Of a DNA stretch of 64,000 bases, positions 19,560 to 32,379 are shown in pieces. Each line of letters begins with the position of its first letter. Positions within the stretch are counted from its first letter, which is position 1. Source of the stretch: Diphasiastrum complanatum (taxonomy: Eukaryota > Streptophyta > Lycopodiopsida > Lycopodiales > Lycopodiaceae); NCBI GenBank assembly GCA_029204225.1, contig CM055107.1:23889391-23953390 (forward strand), in the 5' to 3' direction. Both the position numbers and the translations under genes were made by a program. The notes beneath the pieces are model-generated. The model ran no database searches. It was not told where the DNA came from and saw only the letters and a list, made by a program, of their open reading frames with translations.

Positions 19560-21565
19560 GTTCAAATTCTTCCTTTTGGCTACTTCATTGGACTAAGGTA
19601 AGTAGGTTGTTGTAGTATCTCATGTGCCTTGCAGAAATTTTTGAATGCAATGGATATGAATTCTCTCCCTCCATCGATACGTAGAGCTTTAATTTTTCTT
19701 GAAGTCTAAGTTTCTGCAAATTTTTTTAAATTGCTTGAAAATTGAATGATTCATATTTGTTCTTTAGAAAATAAATCACAATCCTTATAAAAAAATCATC
19801 AATAAAGGTTACAAAGTATTTAGCTCCACTTGTGGAAGAGGTCTACATAAGTACACCAATGTCGCTACGAACAAGATCTAGTAAATAGTGACAATGATCT
19901 ATTTTTAGTAGAGTTTTGTAATGTTTACCAGCATTGCAACTCTCACAGATCTGAGAATGATATTTACTAATTTAATACAAATCTTGAACTATTTTCATAG
20001 TTGACATTTGGTGGATATTTTTCTGAGTTAAATGGCTCAGTCTGAAATGCCAAAGTAGATCTAGAGCTACAAAAGCTGCAATATGAAGAGCTTTGTTATT
20101 GGTAGAATAATAATGATTTAATCTATAGCTCAATAACCACATCTTTTATCAAAAGCTAAAATTCTCTTGGATTTGTCAAAAATAGTTCAACCTTCAATAT
20201 CGAATTCAACCCTATGATACAAATCGATTATCCTACTAATTTAGAGCAAATTTTACGAAGATGGGAATGTGAAAAACATTGGATAATGATTTGACATTCC
20301 TGTAACAATATAAATACATGTACACTACTCATTATAAACCAACAAGGCAGCAAGAGATGTGTACAAATGAATTAGAATCAGAATTATAAAAATTTGACTG
20401 ATCAAAGTTTCTCAACATATGACTTTTCTCAGTTGTTCTAATTGTTTAAAATTGTCTATCACACTCACACATATATTTCTTAAATCCGCATGTTTTATTC
20501 AATCAAAGTAGAAACTGCTCTATCAGTACATAGACCAGAATCAGACACGATTGAAGACACTGATATTAGTTTGATTTATTCAAACTTTCATATCCCCATC
20601 ATGGATTGGTGATAATTTCTCAAACCAATCATGTTTCCCGGTCATATGCCTTGTGGCGCCTGAATCTATGAACCATCTGGCACCATCATCAACCTGGGAT
20701 GCCAATGCCGATGAGAAGACACTTGTCTCATCATCTTCTCCATCATCTTCGGCAATGTTGCCTTGTTGAGTCACTTTTCTCGCCTTTATAATCGCTTTCT
20801 TCTTGTAACACTCGTGTGCCCAATGACCCGGTTTGTGGCAATCTTCTTTTTTCCTTTTGATGACGACTCTCCCTCGTCATCATCATCCTTGGATTTCTTG
20901 GGAATCTTTTTCCATCCTTTCTGCTTGCCTTCAGCAAGCAAGGCTTGATCCTCCTGTGGGGTTTTCCTTGACTTCACCACTTCGCGACGCTACTCTTCCT
21001 GCAACTTGATTCCGTGGAAGTCTTCAAAAGTAGGCAATCTCTCCCTCAAAGCAATGCCGCTCACAAACATCTGTAACCCTTCCAAGACACCGCTCATTGT
21101 GGTATGTACCAATTCAACGTCCCTAATTGGTTCTCCAATTGCCACAAGTTGATCTCTCAGCTCCTTTATCCTGGTGAAGAAAGATCCCACTGATTCACTT
21201 TCTTCCATCCTTACCGTGTTCAATCTCGACTTCAAGAACATGGCCCGAGCTGGATTGCAAGTTTGAAATTGCATTCTAAGATCTTCCCAAGCTCCCCTAG
21301 TCGTCGTGGCATCACTTATATGAGTGATCACATGGTCTTTCACTGAAAGATTGATCAAGGACAATGCTCTCTGCGCCTTTTTATCAAAGACCCTCATGTC
21401 ACCTAGAGTGGTACTTGGCCGGACTTCAATAACTGCCACAATCTCCCATAACTCTTTCTCCATCAAAATGATCTTAATTTTGAATTTCCAGATGTTGTAG
21501 TTAGAAGCCCCATCAAGTTTGCTTGCATCGCCCAAAATTGCCTCATTGATGTTTGCCATTTCCAA
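19560..21565 (-). pseudogene. Second copia: gag, protease, decayed integrase
   Basis: The gag ORF is open from ATG at 21565 to 20990 (LGDASKLDGASNYNIWKFKI, AWEDLRMQFQTCNPARAMFL, IKELRDQLVAIGEP), a full UBN2-type gag domain. A basic stretch and zinc-knuckle remnant (GHWAHECYKKK) follow at 20950-20770. The protease is DDGARWFIDSGATRHMTGKH at 20680-20620. From 20580 to 19560 only a heavily decayed pre-integrase and integrase core remain (CESCNAGKHYKTLL, LLDLVRSDIG, AKYFVTFIDDF). RT and RNase H are missing. This copy looks older than the copia inserted at its 3' side. Confidence 0.85.
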
Positions 21566-21599
21566 ACTGCTTGAAACTCCACCTGTAGGCTAGAAAGTG

Positions 21600-22690
21600 T
21601 ATGTCGAAGCCAACTGTGATGTCAGAAATAAAAAATAATGACCTGCAATTTTTGGCTTGCCAGCCACCCACCACTCTTTCGCCAAATTGAAAGCCAAACT
21701 GGCGGCGCTTTCCGAAATGCTTCTCATCACCAACTCCCAGCTACCTGCCCAGTGGAATGGTGAAATCACTTCTGACGAACTCCGAACACTTTCTTTGCAA
21801 CAATCACTCTGTTTTGGCGTACTGTACTTGCAGGTACAGTCAGGGTGCCCTTCGTTTGGAGGCTATCGCCTTTCGTTTGGCCAAAATAGGCTAAAGGAGG
21901 TGAAAATAAGGTCGGTTTGCATTTTTGAACTGTTTCTTCAGTGTGAAGAAACTTTTCCTTTCAAAAACTTGGGACCCAACAATTTTTTCACTTTGAAAAT
22001 TTTTAATGAAAAGAAGGGTGCCTTTTCCCTTCAATTCTTCAAGACCCTTTCAAAGCCCATCTAAGGGTGATCCTCAATCTTGTGACCCACGTTTCTCCTT
22101 GGGTTTACAATCCTCACCGTCAGATCCTACATCAACAGGAGATTCTTCTGCACTCAAGCTTGCACTTCCATACACTGGTGCCTTCCACACACCAAGTCTT
22201 CACTTAGGATCAACCCGCGCGAGCCTCCACGGGACCTCTCCTCTCTTCACGCGACATCTCCTCTCTCCACGGCTATGGCGATTATAAAGGGTTTTGGAAA
22301 AACCCACGACTAACTTTTCAAGCTCTCATCCAACTCTCCATGGCAGTCAGCGGCTGTCTACAACTTGATTACTCCTGCTAAAACGCCTCTTTTCAAGCTT
22401 TTATAGCATTGAAAAACCTAGAAAATGGAGAAAGATCTTCAATTTTTCCTTCTAAAATCCCAACCATGAAAGAAGAAAGACTTCTTGAGCTATGCTCAGG
22501 TTTTCTTTGAGCTACTTTTTGCAGCCTTCTACTGCGCTCAGGTCTCCCTACAGTCAGCCATCACCTGCTTCACAGAGATCACCACTTTAGATTCAATCTA
22601 TTTTGTGCCACTGTTTAGGCACGTGTTCAGCTAGTTTAGGCACGTGTTCAGCTACAGGCTGGTCAATTTAGTGGACTCTAAACTTTAAAG
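21600..22690 (-). repeat. Probable decayed LTR of the second copia
   Basis: Just upstream of the second gag, ctgtgatgtca (about 21618) resembles a mutated copia PBS complement (ctctgatacca). The following kilobase is non-coding. It has a TATAAAAG-like site on the minus strand at about 22398-22408 and another TTTATAATC near 22275. The small ORFs here have no recognisable motifs. LTR ends were not proven. Confidence 0.4.
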
Positions 22691-24255
22691 TCGTGAACAT
22701 GATTTTGCCCAAGATATTCGTCGTCTCTTAGCCTGAATAAAGATGCACTCAATGTACTGATCATTGAGATTTCAATCTGCGGTCTGTTTGCGCTGGCCTC
22801 TCAAAAGCTGATCTTGGTCTGTTTGCCTTGGCCTGTCAGAAGCTGAGATCATATTGTTGTTGTTATTGAAGACAATCAACATATGGAGGAGTCGAGATTT
22901 GAAGATGGAAGTCCTCGGATTTTCACCCCAGTTCCTTTCAAGCGTGTATGTTGAGCACCCAACGACAATTCTCGGGACATCCATAGAGGCAAGTGCAAAG
23001 ACAGACAATAGCATGAATATTTTTCATCATTTCCCAAGGCTGTAAGAGCCAGGAAACCATTTGTGACAAATGTAAATTGTTTTGTGGGTTAGCCGTATAT
23101 ATTGACAGATCTGAGATGTGTAAAAATCATTGAGAAAATTTACGTGTTGCAGAAGTGTCGACGAACAAGTACAATCTGCATTCGGTTTGCAGAGATCCAT
23201 GTCCAGTTTCTGAGCAAAGCGCAGAAATAGTGAACGATCAACATTTCAGTCCGGTTATGGAATGTTTGCAGACTGCTGCGATTTAGCCTCGAGTCACGGT
23301 TGATGGTTCATCTCACCCACGAACACCGGCACCGTTTGCGACAGAGTACGATGTTACCACTGAGTGTGAGTCGGAGCCACGGAGGCATCAGAAGGTCTGT
23401 TTGTATGGAAAAGTGATACAAACAGCCGTTCTGCAAGCGTTGGTGTTTCTGCTTTACAGCCTTGAATAGAGGACGAAACCTCACAATGAGGTTGTCATTT
23501 TTGTATTCCACAAAGACATTACCATAAGAAATGTCAGAAATGTCTAGATTGAATAAAAAAGGAGGCTAATGGTTTGCTAAGCAATTATTTATCGGTAACC
23601 TTAGTCTGTGTCCATAAAGTTGCAGGCTGCAGCCATAGAAAAAATTGATTGGACCTAACAGAATGACATACCAAAATATAGAAGCATGAGCAGCAAAACC
23701 TAATGTTTAACAAGTCCTTTTGGATGCTCTAAACTGAAGTGTTTAGCTGCTACAAGAATAATCAAAAGGTAAGGCAGTCCCTGCAAATTCCTTGGTGAAG
23801 ACAACGACCAATTCCAACATAGATATAGCAGTCACCAACGACCAATTTGGAGCAAAACACTTGATCTATTCCAGCGATCTAGACTGTAGATCATTCAGCG
23901 ACCTATTCCCTCAGTAGTAGCGCTGATCTGTAGCTGACTTTCAGCAGTAATGATCCTTCCAACAGCAGCGTTGATCAGTAGTTAATTCTCAGCAGAAGCT
24001 AACCTTCTTCAGCAGTGTGGCCTATCCTGAAACGATCTGCTAACAACTTCAACTCTCTCTTTTACACAGGCTTCCATGATCAGAGGACCTGGCACCGATA
24101 CTAGAGAATGAAAATGTTCCTGGGATAGGAAAAGTAGTCTAATCATATAACTTAATGCTGCGTGCTTTGGTTTTCCTTGTGTTTTGGAGGCATCTCCACT
24201 AGCACAATTTTTATCAAAATTTGTATTTGCAAAATCCAGGTGTCTTACTAAGACA
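22691..24255. other. No supported gene; short tandem duplications
   Basis: I see no coding sequence I can defend. A 36-bp duplication (ggtctgtttgc, then ttggcc or ctggcc and agctga) occupies 22781-22851. An 18-bp duplication ttaggcacgtgttcagct lies just before, around 22616-22652. Around 23800-24010 short related words recur (cgaccaatt, gatcagtag, ctgatctgtag), an old degenerate repeat. Confidence 0.4.
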
Positions 24256-24440
24256 TTCCGGTGGAATCCACCATGACAGCTGGATTAGTAGTTAATTCTG
24301 CCAGAATCAACACCCTCGCACCCCAGCATTACGCAGGGAAAGGCCTCAATCCCTCGGGCCTTTCATGCTGGGAGGGCCTTGCCCGAGGGCGGGACCAGCA
24401 CGGAAGGCCCTCATGCAAGGCCTTCCACCCCACAAAATGC
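24256..24440. other. GC-rich island with a hairpin
   Basis: The region around 24310-24430 is strongly GC-rich against AT-rich flanks. ggaaggcc (24402-24409) and ggccttcc (24419-24426) form a perfect 8-bp inverted repeat with a 9-base loop. Related words ctcgggcc and gcccgagg occur at about 24353 and 24381. The origin is unknown. Confidence 0.55.
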
Positions 24441-26385
24441 TAGGAATTTATTGGTAAATATTTCCATGTAAGGTTACATATATCGATGTCATGTCTAGGA
24501 TAATACCCAATGTTACAGTAACAAAGGAGACGTGCAAATTTTCATTCTATGGAGTCTAACCACAAAATCTTAGACGATCAAGTGCATCATACATAACTTG
24601 GACCAAATGTTACAACATCCAAGTAATGTTCATTTCCTTTAAGGGAGAAAACATACTTATCTAGGATCACTATTTTCATGGTGTCTGACAACTACAAAAC
24701 TACTGATTAAACTCAAACTTCTGTACCTTTGTGGTATTCCCAATCATAACACTTTTTTTGACTCACAGTCTTGCTTTGTTCATCAAAGGTACGGCCTTTC
24801 TGCATTCCACAAACCTATCTTATTGAACAAACACAAGACATCCACCTTGACATAACCCAAATTTATCAAGAAAAAGCTTACCATTTTTGTTGAAAAAACT
24901 CAATAGAAATGAAAAGGAGAAACATGCACTTAGGAGGTATACATTTCACATAAAGGTTTTCACATTTACTACAATTTTGTTGTTGCAATATTGTAACTAG
25001 AAAACTCGAAAACTAAGGATTCTGACCAACTTACCTTAACCTTGCAAGACATATGCTTTGTACAATGATAAATTCTATGGAACCATCCGGCTTGGAGCGC
25101 CAGTACCCAGATTCTGCATGCATGGGTTCTCCGGAGGCTGCTTTCCATGTCTTCTGCATGTAACCAATTACTAGCTAGAACCAAAGAAAGTTGACTTTTG
25201 AAAACAACTTAATACAACAATCATTTTGCCATTTTATAGATAGGGGAGGGCTATGTCCAACAATTTTGTTTTTAGGAAATTTTGCTAGCCCAGGCCCCAG
25301 CTATCAGATGCAGGATGTGCACATCTCCTTCATTCCATTCCAGCGCACTAAGTGTTCCATCCCGCTAGCCCAGCCCCCAGCCATCGTGTACTACGCTGGA
25401 GTCACATATTTGTTTGATTCCCTCCATAAATGTTTGGATTCTTTAGCTGATTCCCTGGATATATGTTCCCTTGAAATATGTTAATTTTCTTTTTCCCAAC
25501 CTTTTTATCTGTTATAGTGTTAACCCTCTATATTAGTTAACTTTTGATCACTCCCGAGGCCTAACATTTATAGAGGGTAGAATATATAGCCATTGCCATT
25601 AAATACAAAACTCTATGTTAAGTCTAGGACAGTACCTGGACCAAACCAAAAAATAAATTCAATTTTTCACTTAATGGAGTCTACCCTCAAGAATTATAAC
25701 GTCAGCTTGTTACTTAAGTAAATCAAATGACACACAAGACATCATAACATCCTCATATTAGCTTTCGTAGACAAACATGTTGAGTTTCTATTACTTCTTT
25801 GGAGTTGAAAGCCAGATAGAGCCCAACACTACTCATTGTCATTGGTCCAAAAATAAAAACTAAATAAAAATCTCTAATAGAAAATCTTTGCAGGTGTTAT
25901 AACAAACAAAACATCTTCCAATTCATCCTTCATTATGTTTGAATGATTGATTCACATATCTAGATTTTTTTTTTAAGACATTGTGAGCCCTAATTATCCA
26001 AACTATTCTTGTGGTTTGGGATTAAAGCACAATGATGGAGTACTATCATCTGGGAAAATTTATTGAGAAGGTCACCTTGTGACTAGTTGGGATGCTCATA
26101 AGATAACCACAAATAAGAAGCACATGTTAACAATATCATTGGGACCAACTTGTCGGGCTAATGACACACAGTAAATTGAATACTAAACCCTTACGATGTA
26201 ATGTCCCAAATAAGTAGAACGTATTGGGGAAGTGTGCAAATTCGAACAGTTGATTTGGCCTTAAGAAAAACAAGAAAGAAAGCCCTCTGTTGGAGATCGG
26301 CCGGAAGTCCGTTGTAGATGCCCTTCAAATAAATTGGCTATCTAAGTTATGATTCCAAGGAGGCAATTGTGGCTTAATTTTCAAC
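24441..26385. other. No supported gene
   Basis: The stretch is AT-rich. Two segments about 1.1 kb apart look distantly related: 24496-24570 and 25620-25690 share gtctagga, a variable part, and tatggagtcta or taatggagtcta, suggesting two copies of an old repeat. Within 25280-25385, gctagccca(g)gccccagc(t/c)atc occurs twice about 81 bp apart. No gene was recognised. Confidence 0.35.
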
Positions 26386-26389
26386 AAGC

Positions 26390-27809
26390 TCCCTTAAGGT
26401 CATGGTTGGTGCCTTGGTATCTTCGTCAGGTTCAACATGTTGAAGAACTTCTAGTGCTTGATCCTGGGAAGCGCTTTGGTGAACATGTTTGCGACCATTT
26501 CTATTGTGGAGCAGTATTGAAGGATCACTTGCCCTGAGAAAACTTTCTCCCAAATGAAATGATATTGGATTTTTATGTGCTTGGATTTGCCATGAATCTG
26601 GGATTCAGTGACAATGAAATACAGCTCAAGTTGTCACACAGAATGGTGGTAGCATTGAACTGAGTGTGATGTAAGTCGTGAAGTAATAACCTTATCCATA
26701 CAGTTCCTTTTGAAGCTTGGCATGGTGCGATGTACTTTGTCTTTGTCGAAGAAAGCGCAACTGCTTTCTGCTTCCTTGAATTCCACGAAATAGGTCCCCC
26801 TTCCAGATAGAAATAGAACCCAGAGGTAGATTTTCTGGTAGAGACTGTTCCAATCTAAATCGGAATAGCCTCGCAGGACGAGTGGGTTGATAGCATTTCC
26901 ATCATAACATAAGATGTGATCTAAACTTTCCTAAATATATCTCATCACTCTCTTTAATGCTTTCCAATGAGAGATCCTAGGATTAGACATGAATTGACTT
27001 AACGTGCTAACAGTGTATGCTAAATCTGGTCTAGTACACAGCATTGCATATATTAAAAATCCTATTAGTGAATGATAAGGGTACTTCGCTATGTCGAGTA
27101 CTTCACTATCAGAATCAGCACAAGCAGATTTAGTCAATACTATACTTGGATCCATGGGAATATCAATGGGTTTGCAATCAGACATATGAAATTTTTCTAA
27201 AATGCCTTTTAGATATGCATGTTGGCTAAGATAGATCTTCTTTTGAAGCCTATTTAGTAATGTGAATTCCTAGCAAAGAATTGACAGCTCCTAAATCAGT
27301 CATGTCAAATTCCTTTGACAGATCACTCTTAGTAGTGTGCAGTACAAAAGTGTCGTTAGAAAAAATGCATCATCTATGTAAAGAGTTATGTGAAGTGAAT
27401 TGGTGCCTATATGCTTTGAGTAAACATTACAGTCAGCTGAATTATTTGCAAATCCCAATTGAATGAGATAAGAGTTGCTTCTATCGAACCATGCTCTTGC
27501 GACCTATTTCAGACTATAGATTGCTTTGTGCAGCTTACACACTTTGTGCTCTTGGCCTTTGACTTCGAATCCTTCCGATTGGAAGGTGTACAGCTCCTCT
27601 TCGACATTGTCATTGGAAAATGTTGTCTTGACATCCATTTGGTGCATTTCGAGGTCTTCCGCGACTACTAATGCAATCAGAGTTCTGATTGACTGCATCT
27701 TGACAACATGACTAAAAATTTCTTGATAATCCACTCTTTGGACTTGACTGAATCCTTTAGCCACCAGCCGTGCCTTCCATTTGGCAATGGAACCATCATG
27801 GTTGACTGT
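26390..27809 (-). pseudogene. Copia RT-RNase H remnant
   Basis: It begins at 27809 with VNHDGSIAKWKARLVAKGFS, then DYQEIFSHVVKMQSIRTL, KTTFSNDNVEEELY and KLHKAIYSLK. The YVDD region (about 27390-27340) is disrupted by frameshifts. The connection domain is open at 27185-26931 (HSLIGFLIYAMLCTRPDLAY, LSQFMSNPRISHWKALKRVM). RNase H decays through 26930-26390, ending NKHIKIQYHFIWEKV and VANMFTKALPRIK. Integrase and upstream parts are absent because a plus-strand gypsy element starts immediately at about 27806. Confidence 0.88.
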
Positions 27810-28680
27810 AAAGTTAAGAACCAATACCATGCAGAGTGCCCAGACTGTGTTCACAAACACAGTTTCAAAGACTGCCCTAAACAACCTAACAGGATCCTTC
27901 CAGCATGTCATATATCATCTGAACATGTTAGAGTTCTAACTAGACCACAATGCCAACAACAAGAACAGCAGCAAAACAATGAAAAATTAGCTGACCCAAA
28001 TGGAAGCCACTTGACAGCTTCCACATTACCCAAAGATTACCCAGACCCAAATGTGGAACAAAGGCAATACAATGAATTTTGAGAAGAGTTTTTACGAGAG
28101 GAAGGACATACAGAAAGTCTGTTATCTACTCAGATCCCTGACAAAGAGCAATCTCTACATGAACTTGAAGTATTTTTTGATCTCCTGCAAGCTCAACTCC
28201 ATAGTATGCTAAAATCTTTCACCGGGCTTCAACAATATATCCATCGTAGTTTTCAGCTGCCTATTATTCATGATGAACAACGGAAAATGGAAGACATTCC
28301 TGAAATTCTCTAGATTCCTATGAATCTGCTAAATATAGGTGTTGCTAAGGGGACTAGCATCACCTTGCCTTTGTCCTATAAAGACTATCCCGCAGTATGT
28401 GCTATCCTTGATAGCGGATCAGGCGTCAATATAATGGCTTTGTCCTTGGCAAAGTCATGGGGCTTCCATACCCTCGATCAACCATGATAAAACTTCGCAT
28501 GGCTGATCAACGAGTTGTGGACCCTGCTAGTCATTTATCAAATATTAAGGTTCAAATAGCAGGTGTCAAATTTGTAATCGATTGTGTCATCTTAGACTTA
28601 TCAAAAGATGCAAATACTTATAAACTCCTTCTTGGTACACCCTGGCTCCAGATGGCAGGTGTTGTCTAAGATTGGATGCA
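27806..28680 (+). pseudogene. Tat-like gypsy: gag zinc knuckle and protease
   Basis: This is the 5'-truncated start of a plus-strand Ty3/gypsy polyprotein. A zinc knuckle CPDCVHKHSFKDCP (CX2CX3HX4C) lies at about 27835-27876, followed by a Gln-rich linker. A stop at 28081 and further stops interrupt the frame. The aspartic protease begins LSYKDYPAVCAILDSGSGVN, with the catalytic Asp at 28410-28412. A frameshift near 28460 follows, then KVQIAGVKFVIDCVILDL and KLLLGTPWLQMAG, ending at 28669. The spacing (protease upstream of a long linker and RT) fits the Tat/Ogre-like branch. The 5' LTR, PBS and capsid part were lost at the junction with the copia remnant at 27809. Confidence 0.82.
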
Positions 28681-29674
28681 TAGCAAAATCACCTTTGGCA
28701 ATCACGACAAACGTCACTGTTGACTCAACTGGCCATGTCAAGTCCGCTAAGGTATTGGTTATCAACAACTTATGACGAATCAGATAGTGTCCCGATCCAA
28801 CCAAAAGGCCACTATACAAGATCCACGAACATAATCAATTGGGGCCACGCACTAGCCATTGTGGACTGTGTTGATTCCAATCGATGTTGTATCGAAATTG
28901 TTGCAGAAGATGTGGATATTCTCCCATCTTCTATAGACATTGACACACCCATCATCCCACTTATGATGAGTGAACGGATTCCTATAGCTTGGTGCCCAGG
29001 AGGACCTAGTGTCTCTACTGCCCATGTTTTAGAAGAAGGTACTCTTTCCATGGATGATGTTGAAATGATGGATGACCATGTACTCTTTTATCTAGATGCC
29101 AAATGTTATCCGCCAAAATAAATCGCTCAGGAGATCAAGTCACCAAGACCGTTGGCTCATGTCCAACTCTCGTCCAAAATACCCAACACACAAGCATATA
29201 GGCCCAAGCCCAAAGTATACACATGAGACGTGTATCCAGACGAAATCTGGCATACAATTGATGACGATATGATAAGTGAGGCAACAACACCGCCCACTCA
29301 AAAACCTCAAAAACCTCGGTTACAAAAAAATAAAATTATTGATACAAAATTAACCGAGCGTCAATAACATATGCATGAGAAGGTTAAGCAGCCGATTAAG
29401 CCCTTGTCTAAGGAGATAGACACCAAACCATCAGACCAAGCTTCCACGTCCGGTAGTGACTCAACAAAGATGATTTCCAAAGTTCCAGAAAACTTTGTGA
29501 AACCACCTTTTGATCTTCCACGAAAATTTAAAGATTTCACACTGGATGACGTTGTTATCTAGTTACCGCAGCCACACCGGGAACCTACACCAAGTTCCCA
29601 CTCCTTTGAAGGACCTGCTAAGGCAATCCCGTTAAACCTTAAAGATCCTGACGAGGAGATAGATCGAATAATTC
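28681..29674 (+). pseudogene. Tat-like gypsy: protease-RT linker
   Basis: An open stretch at 28720-29121 (INWGHALAIVDCVDS, DVDILPSSIDIDTPIIPLMM, SMDDVEMMDDHVLFY) and another at 29371-29562 (KVPENFVKPPFDLPRKFKDF) continue the polyprotein between protease and RT. Long acidic linkers here are usual in Tat-type elements. Stops and frame changes occur near 28680, 29121, 29225, 29368 and 29562. The function of this region in the family is poorly defined. Confidence 0.65.
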
Positions 29675-31030
29675 ATGTTGGTGCACACCTTTTGGAAACT
29701 TTCTGATCTGGAAACTTTACTTCGCAAGTACAGGGATGTATTTGCATGGAAGTATATAGAAATGAAAGGAATTCCGCTTGAAGTAGTCGTTCATATGATT
29801 TTTTTAGAAGACAACGCTAAGCCTATTCGGGCTAAACCTTACAGAAGTAACTCTGTCTATCGCGAAAGAATCGATGAAGATATTAAGAAATTGTCGGACG
29901 TTGGCTTCATTTATGAAGTCCAACATACTGATTGGGTATCACCCATTGTGGTTGTACCCAAGAAAAACGGCAAACTTCGTATTTGTGTCGATCTCAAGAA
30001 CCTCAATGCGGTTACGAAGAAAGACCATTTTCCCTTGTCTTTAACGACCCAAATCTTAGAGGAAATGGTAGGAGCTGAAGCTTTCAGCTTCTTGGATGGA
30101 TTCAGCGGTTATTTTCTTGTTCAAATAGCCCCTGAAGATAAACATAAAACAGCCTTTGCCACAGAGAATGCTTATAATGTTATGCCTTTTGGCTTATGCA
30201 ACGCCCCTTCAACATTCCAGAGGGTCATGCAACTGGCCTTCCAAGACCTGTTACATCGGATTGTGGAGATTTGTCTCGACAATCTGGGTGTACATTCCTC
30301 AGCAGCTACACACCTTGAAGCTGGAGAAAATCTTCATTCGCTGCCATAGATTTGGAATCTCACTAAACCCTGATAAATGTCAGATATGGGTAACCCATGG
30401 GGTCGTACTCTTGTATATAATTTCAAAGGACGATATTTCTACCAAGGTTATAGTTGAAATGCCCTTACCTACAACAGTGAAGGAATTTTACGTCTTCCTC
30501 GGTCATACAAATTATTATCGCATTTTTATAATCGATTATGCTGGTAAGGCACACCTCGTTTATTTAGTTGTGGTAGATCCTCGCTGAACCGAAGAACAAA
30601 TTCAAGCCTTTGAGGAGTTGAAAACAGCCCTTACCACGGCACCCATACTCCGCTCGCCAGATTATATGAAAGAGTTCCATGTGCATACTGACGCAAATCA
30701 GTATGCCATTGGAGGTCTTCTTGCACAACCAGACGAGTATGACATGGATAGCTGGTGCTTGCTGAAGTAAACTATACAACTACCGAGCGAGCAGCATTGG
30801 CGATGGTCTATGCTATACAACAACTAAGACATTATCTACTAGGCCAGAACTTCGCTTTCTACACTGACCATCAAGCTCTATTATATATTGTTAACAAATC
30901 TTGTAAAACGGAACGTATAGCTCGATGGTTGTTGATACTAGAGGAATTTAATTTTCGCGTAGTCGTTCGAAAAGGAACCCAACATTTCATGGCGGATCAC
31001 CTTTCCCGGCTACCTAATGCTAAAAAAGCA
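29675..31030 (+). pseudogene. Tat-like gypsy reverse transcriptase and RNase H
   Basis: RT is readable from YRDVFAWKYIEMKGIPLEVV, through RAKPYRSNSVYRERI, WVSPIVVVPKKNGKLRICVD, FSFLDGFSGYFLVQIAPEDK and NVMPFGLCNAPSTFQRVMQ. The catalytic Y-x-D-D box (near 30270) is altered to CLDN, so the active site is lost. After a frameshift at about 30290 the thumb continues (RFGISLNPDKC, FYVFLGHTNYYRIFI). RNase H starts near 30590 (EEQIQAFEELKTALTTAPIL, FHVHTDANQYAIGGLLAQP) and, after a frameshift at about 30755, has YTTTERAALAMVYAIQQLRH, FYTDHQALLYIV and FMADHLSRLPNAK. Reverse transcription is not possible from this copy. Confidence 0.9.
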
Positions 31031-31239
31031 ACTGCACTAGTCAACGACGTTCTTCCTGATGCATGTCTTTTTCAGATTGATGCTACACCCTTATGGGCTA
31101 AGGAGATCACTCAGTTCCTAACAACAGGCAGACTCAAAGAAGGCTTGGATACGGCTGCAAAAAGAAAAATTTTGCTTAAAGCAACGCCCTTTCAATTAAT
31201 AGCCAGACAACTTTATAACGGGACGTTGACAGTATTATC

Positions 31240-32379
31240 TGACGACGCACTTATGAATCTAAGATACGACCTATCATATCTCAGGCTCATGAGGGTATTG
31301 GCGGTGGCCACTTCTCTGCTGAAGCCACAACTAAGATTATCCTTCGAGCAGGATTGTGGTGGCCATCTTTGTTTAAAGGCACATTTGTTGTCATTAAAAC
31401 GTGTGATGTCTGTCAACGAGCCAAGAAAAATACAAAAGCAGACTTCACACCATTGACTCCCATTATAGAAGGCGAAGCCTTCCATAAGTGGGAAATTGAT
31501 GTTGTTGGACCAATAAGTCTAGCAGCAAAACATACCCAAGCTCGTTACATCCTCATAACCACAGATTACGCCACTAAGTGGGTTGAGGCTCGAGCAACAA
31601 AGGACGCCAATGCAAAAACTATCACGCGTTTTCTTTACGAAAATATTATTACACGTTTTGGCTGTCCTATAGAGCTAGTTAGTGATCGGGACACGCATTT
31701 TTTAAATGTTGTCATTGATAATTTACTACACCATTACCTTGTCGTTCACCGAAAGAGTACACCGTATTATCCTAGGTGTAATGGCTAGGCCAAATCAACT
31801 AACAAGACGATATGTAAAATTTTGACAAAGATAATTGAAATCAGTCGATCTGATTGGGAAACAAAACTTTTTTCAGCTATCTGGGCTTACCGCACCACCT
31901 CGAAGAAAGCCATCGGGTGGGTTACCCCTTTCCACTTAGTGTATGGTCAAGAGGCGGTAATGCCTGTAGAATTCTTAGTACCTTCGCTAAGAGTCATGGA
32001 AGCTTTTTCTACAGATCTCTGCGAAAAAGCTACAATCGAACAACAAGTAAAGACCAGGCTATTTACGTTAGCTCAGTTATGCAAGACACGACTCATATCT
32101 TATCACGCACAACTGGTTAACAAATGACGCCAAAAGGCCTGGCATGACCGTTACTTACGCAATAAAGATCTACACTTAGGTGACCAGGTGCTTCTTTATA
32201 CATCAAAGAAACACCCCAACAAATTGAAATTCCAAAGTGAGCGACCGTATGTTATCAATAAAATCTTTCCTATTGGTGCAGTTCAGCTACAAACACTTGA
32301 CGAAATACTCCTAGACGCTGTCGTCAACGGTGGTTGTCTACGGCGGTATTATGAGTTGTTTTTTGTTGACCCACTTTAA
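31240..32379 (+). pseudogene. Tat-like gypsy integrase
   Basis: The zinc-binding region spans 31250-31440 in shifted frames (AHEGIGGGHFSAEATTKIIL, then KTCDVCQRAKKNTK). The core has HKWEIDVVGPIS (first Asp), ELVSDRDTHFLN (second Asp) and STPYYPRCNG, a TAG at 31786-31788, then AKSTNKT. The position normally holding the catalytic Glu is Lys. Downstream come SAIWAYRTTSKKAIGWVTPF, LVYGQEAVMPVEFLVPSL, a TGA at 32125-32127, WHDRYL and GDQVLLYTSKKHPNKLKFQS, ending with the stop at 32377-32379. No chromodomain follows, in line with Tat-type elements. The element cannot integrate itself. Confidence 0.9.

Noticed and set aside
21657-22287. Plus-strand ORFs of 135 and 93 codons
   Set aside because: They lie antisense in a probable copia LTR, show no family motif and have Ser/Pro/Leu composition typical of non-coding translation.
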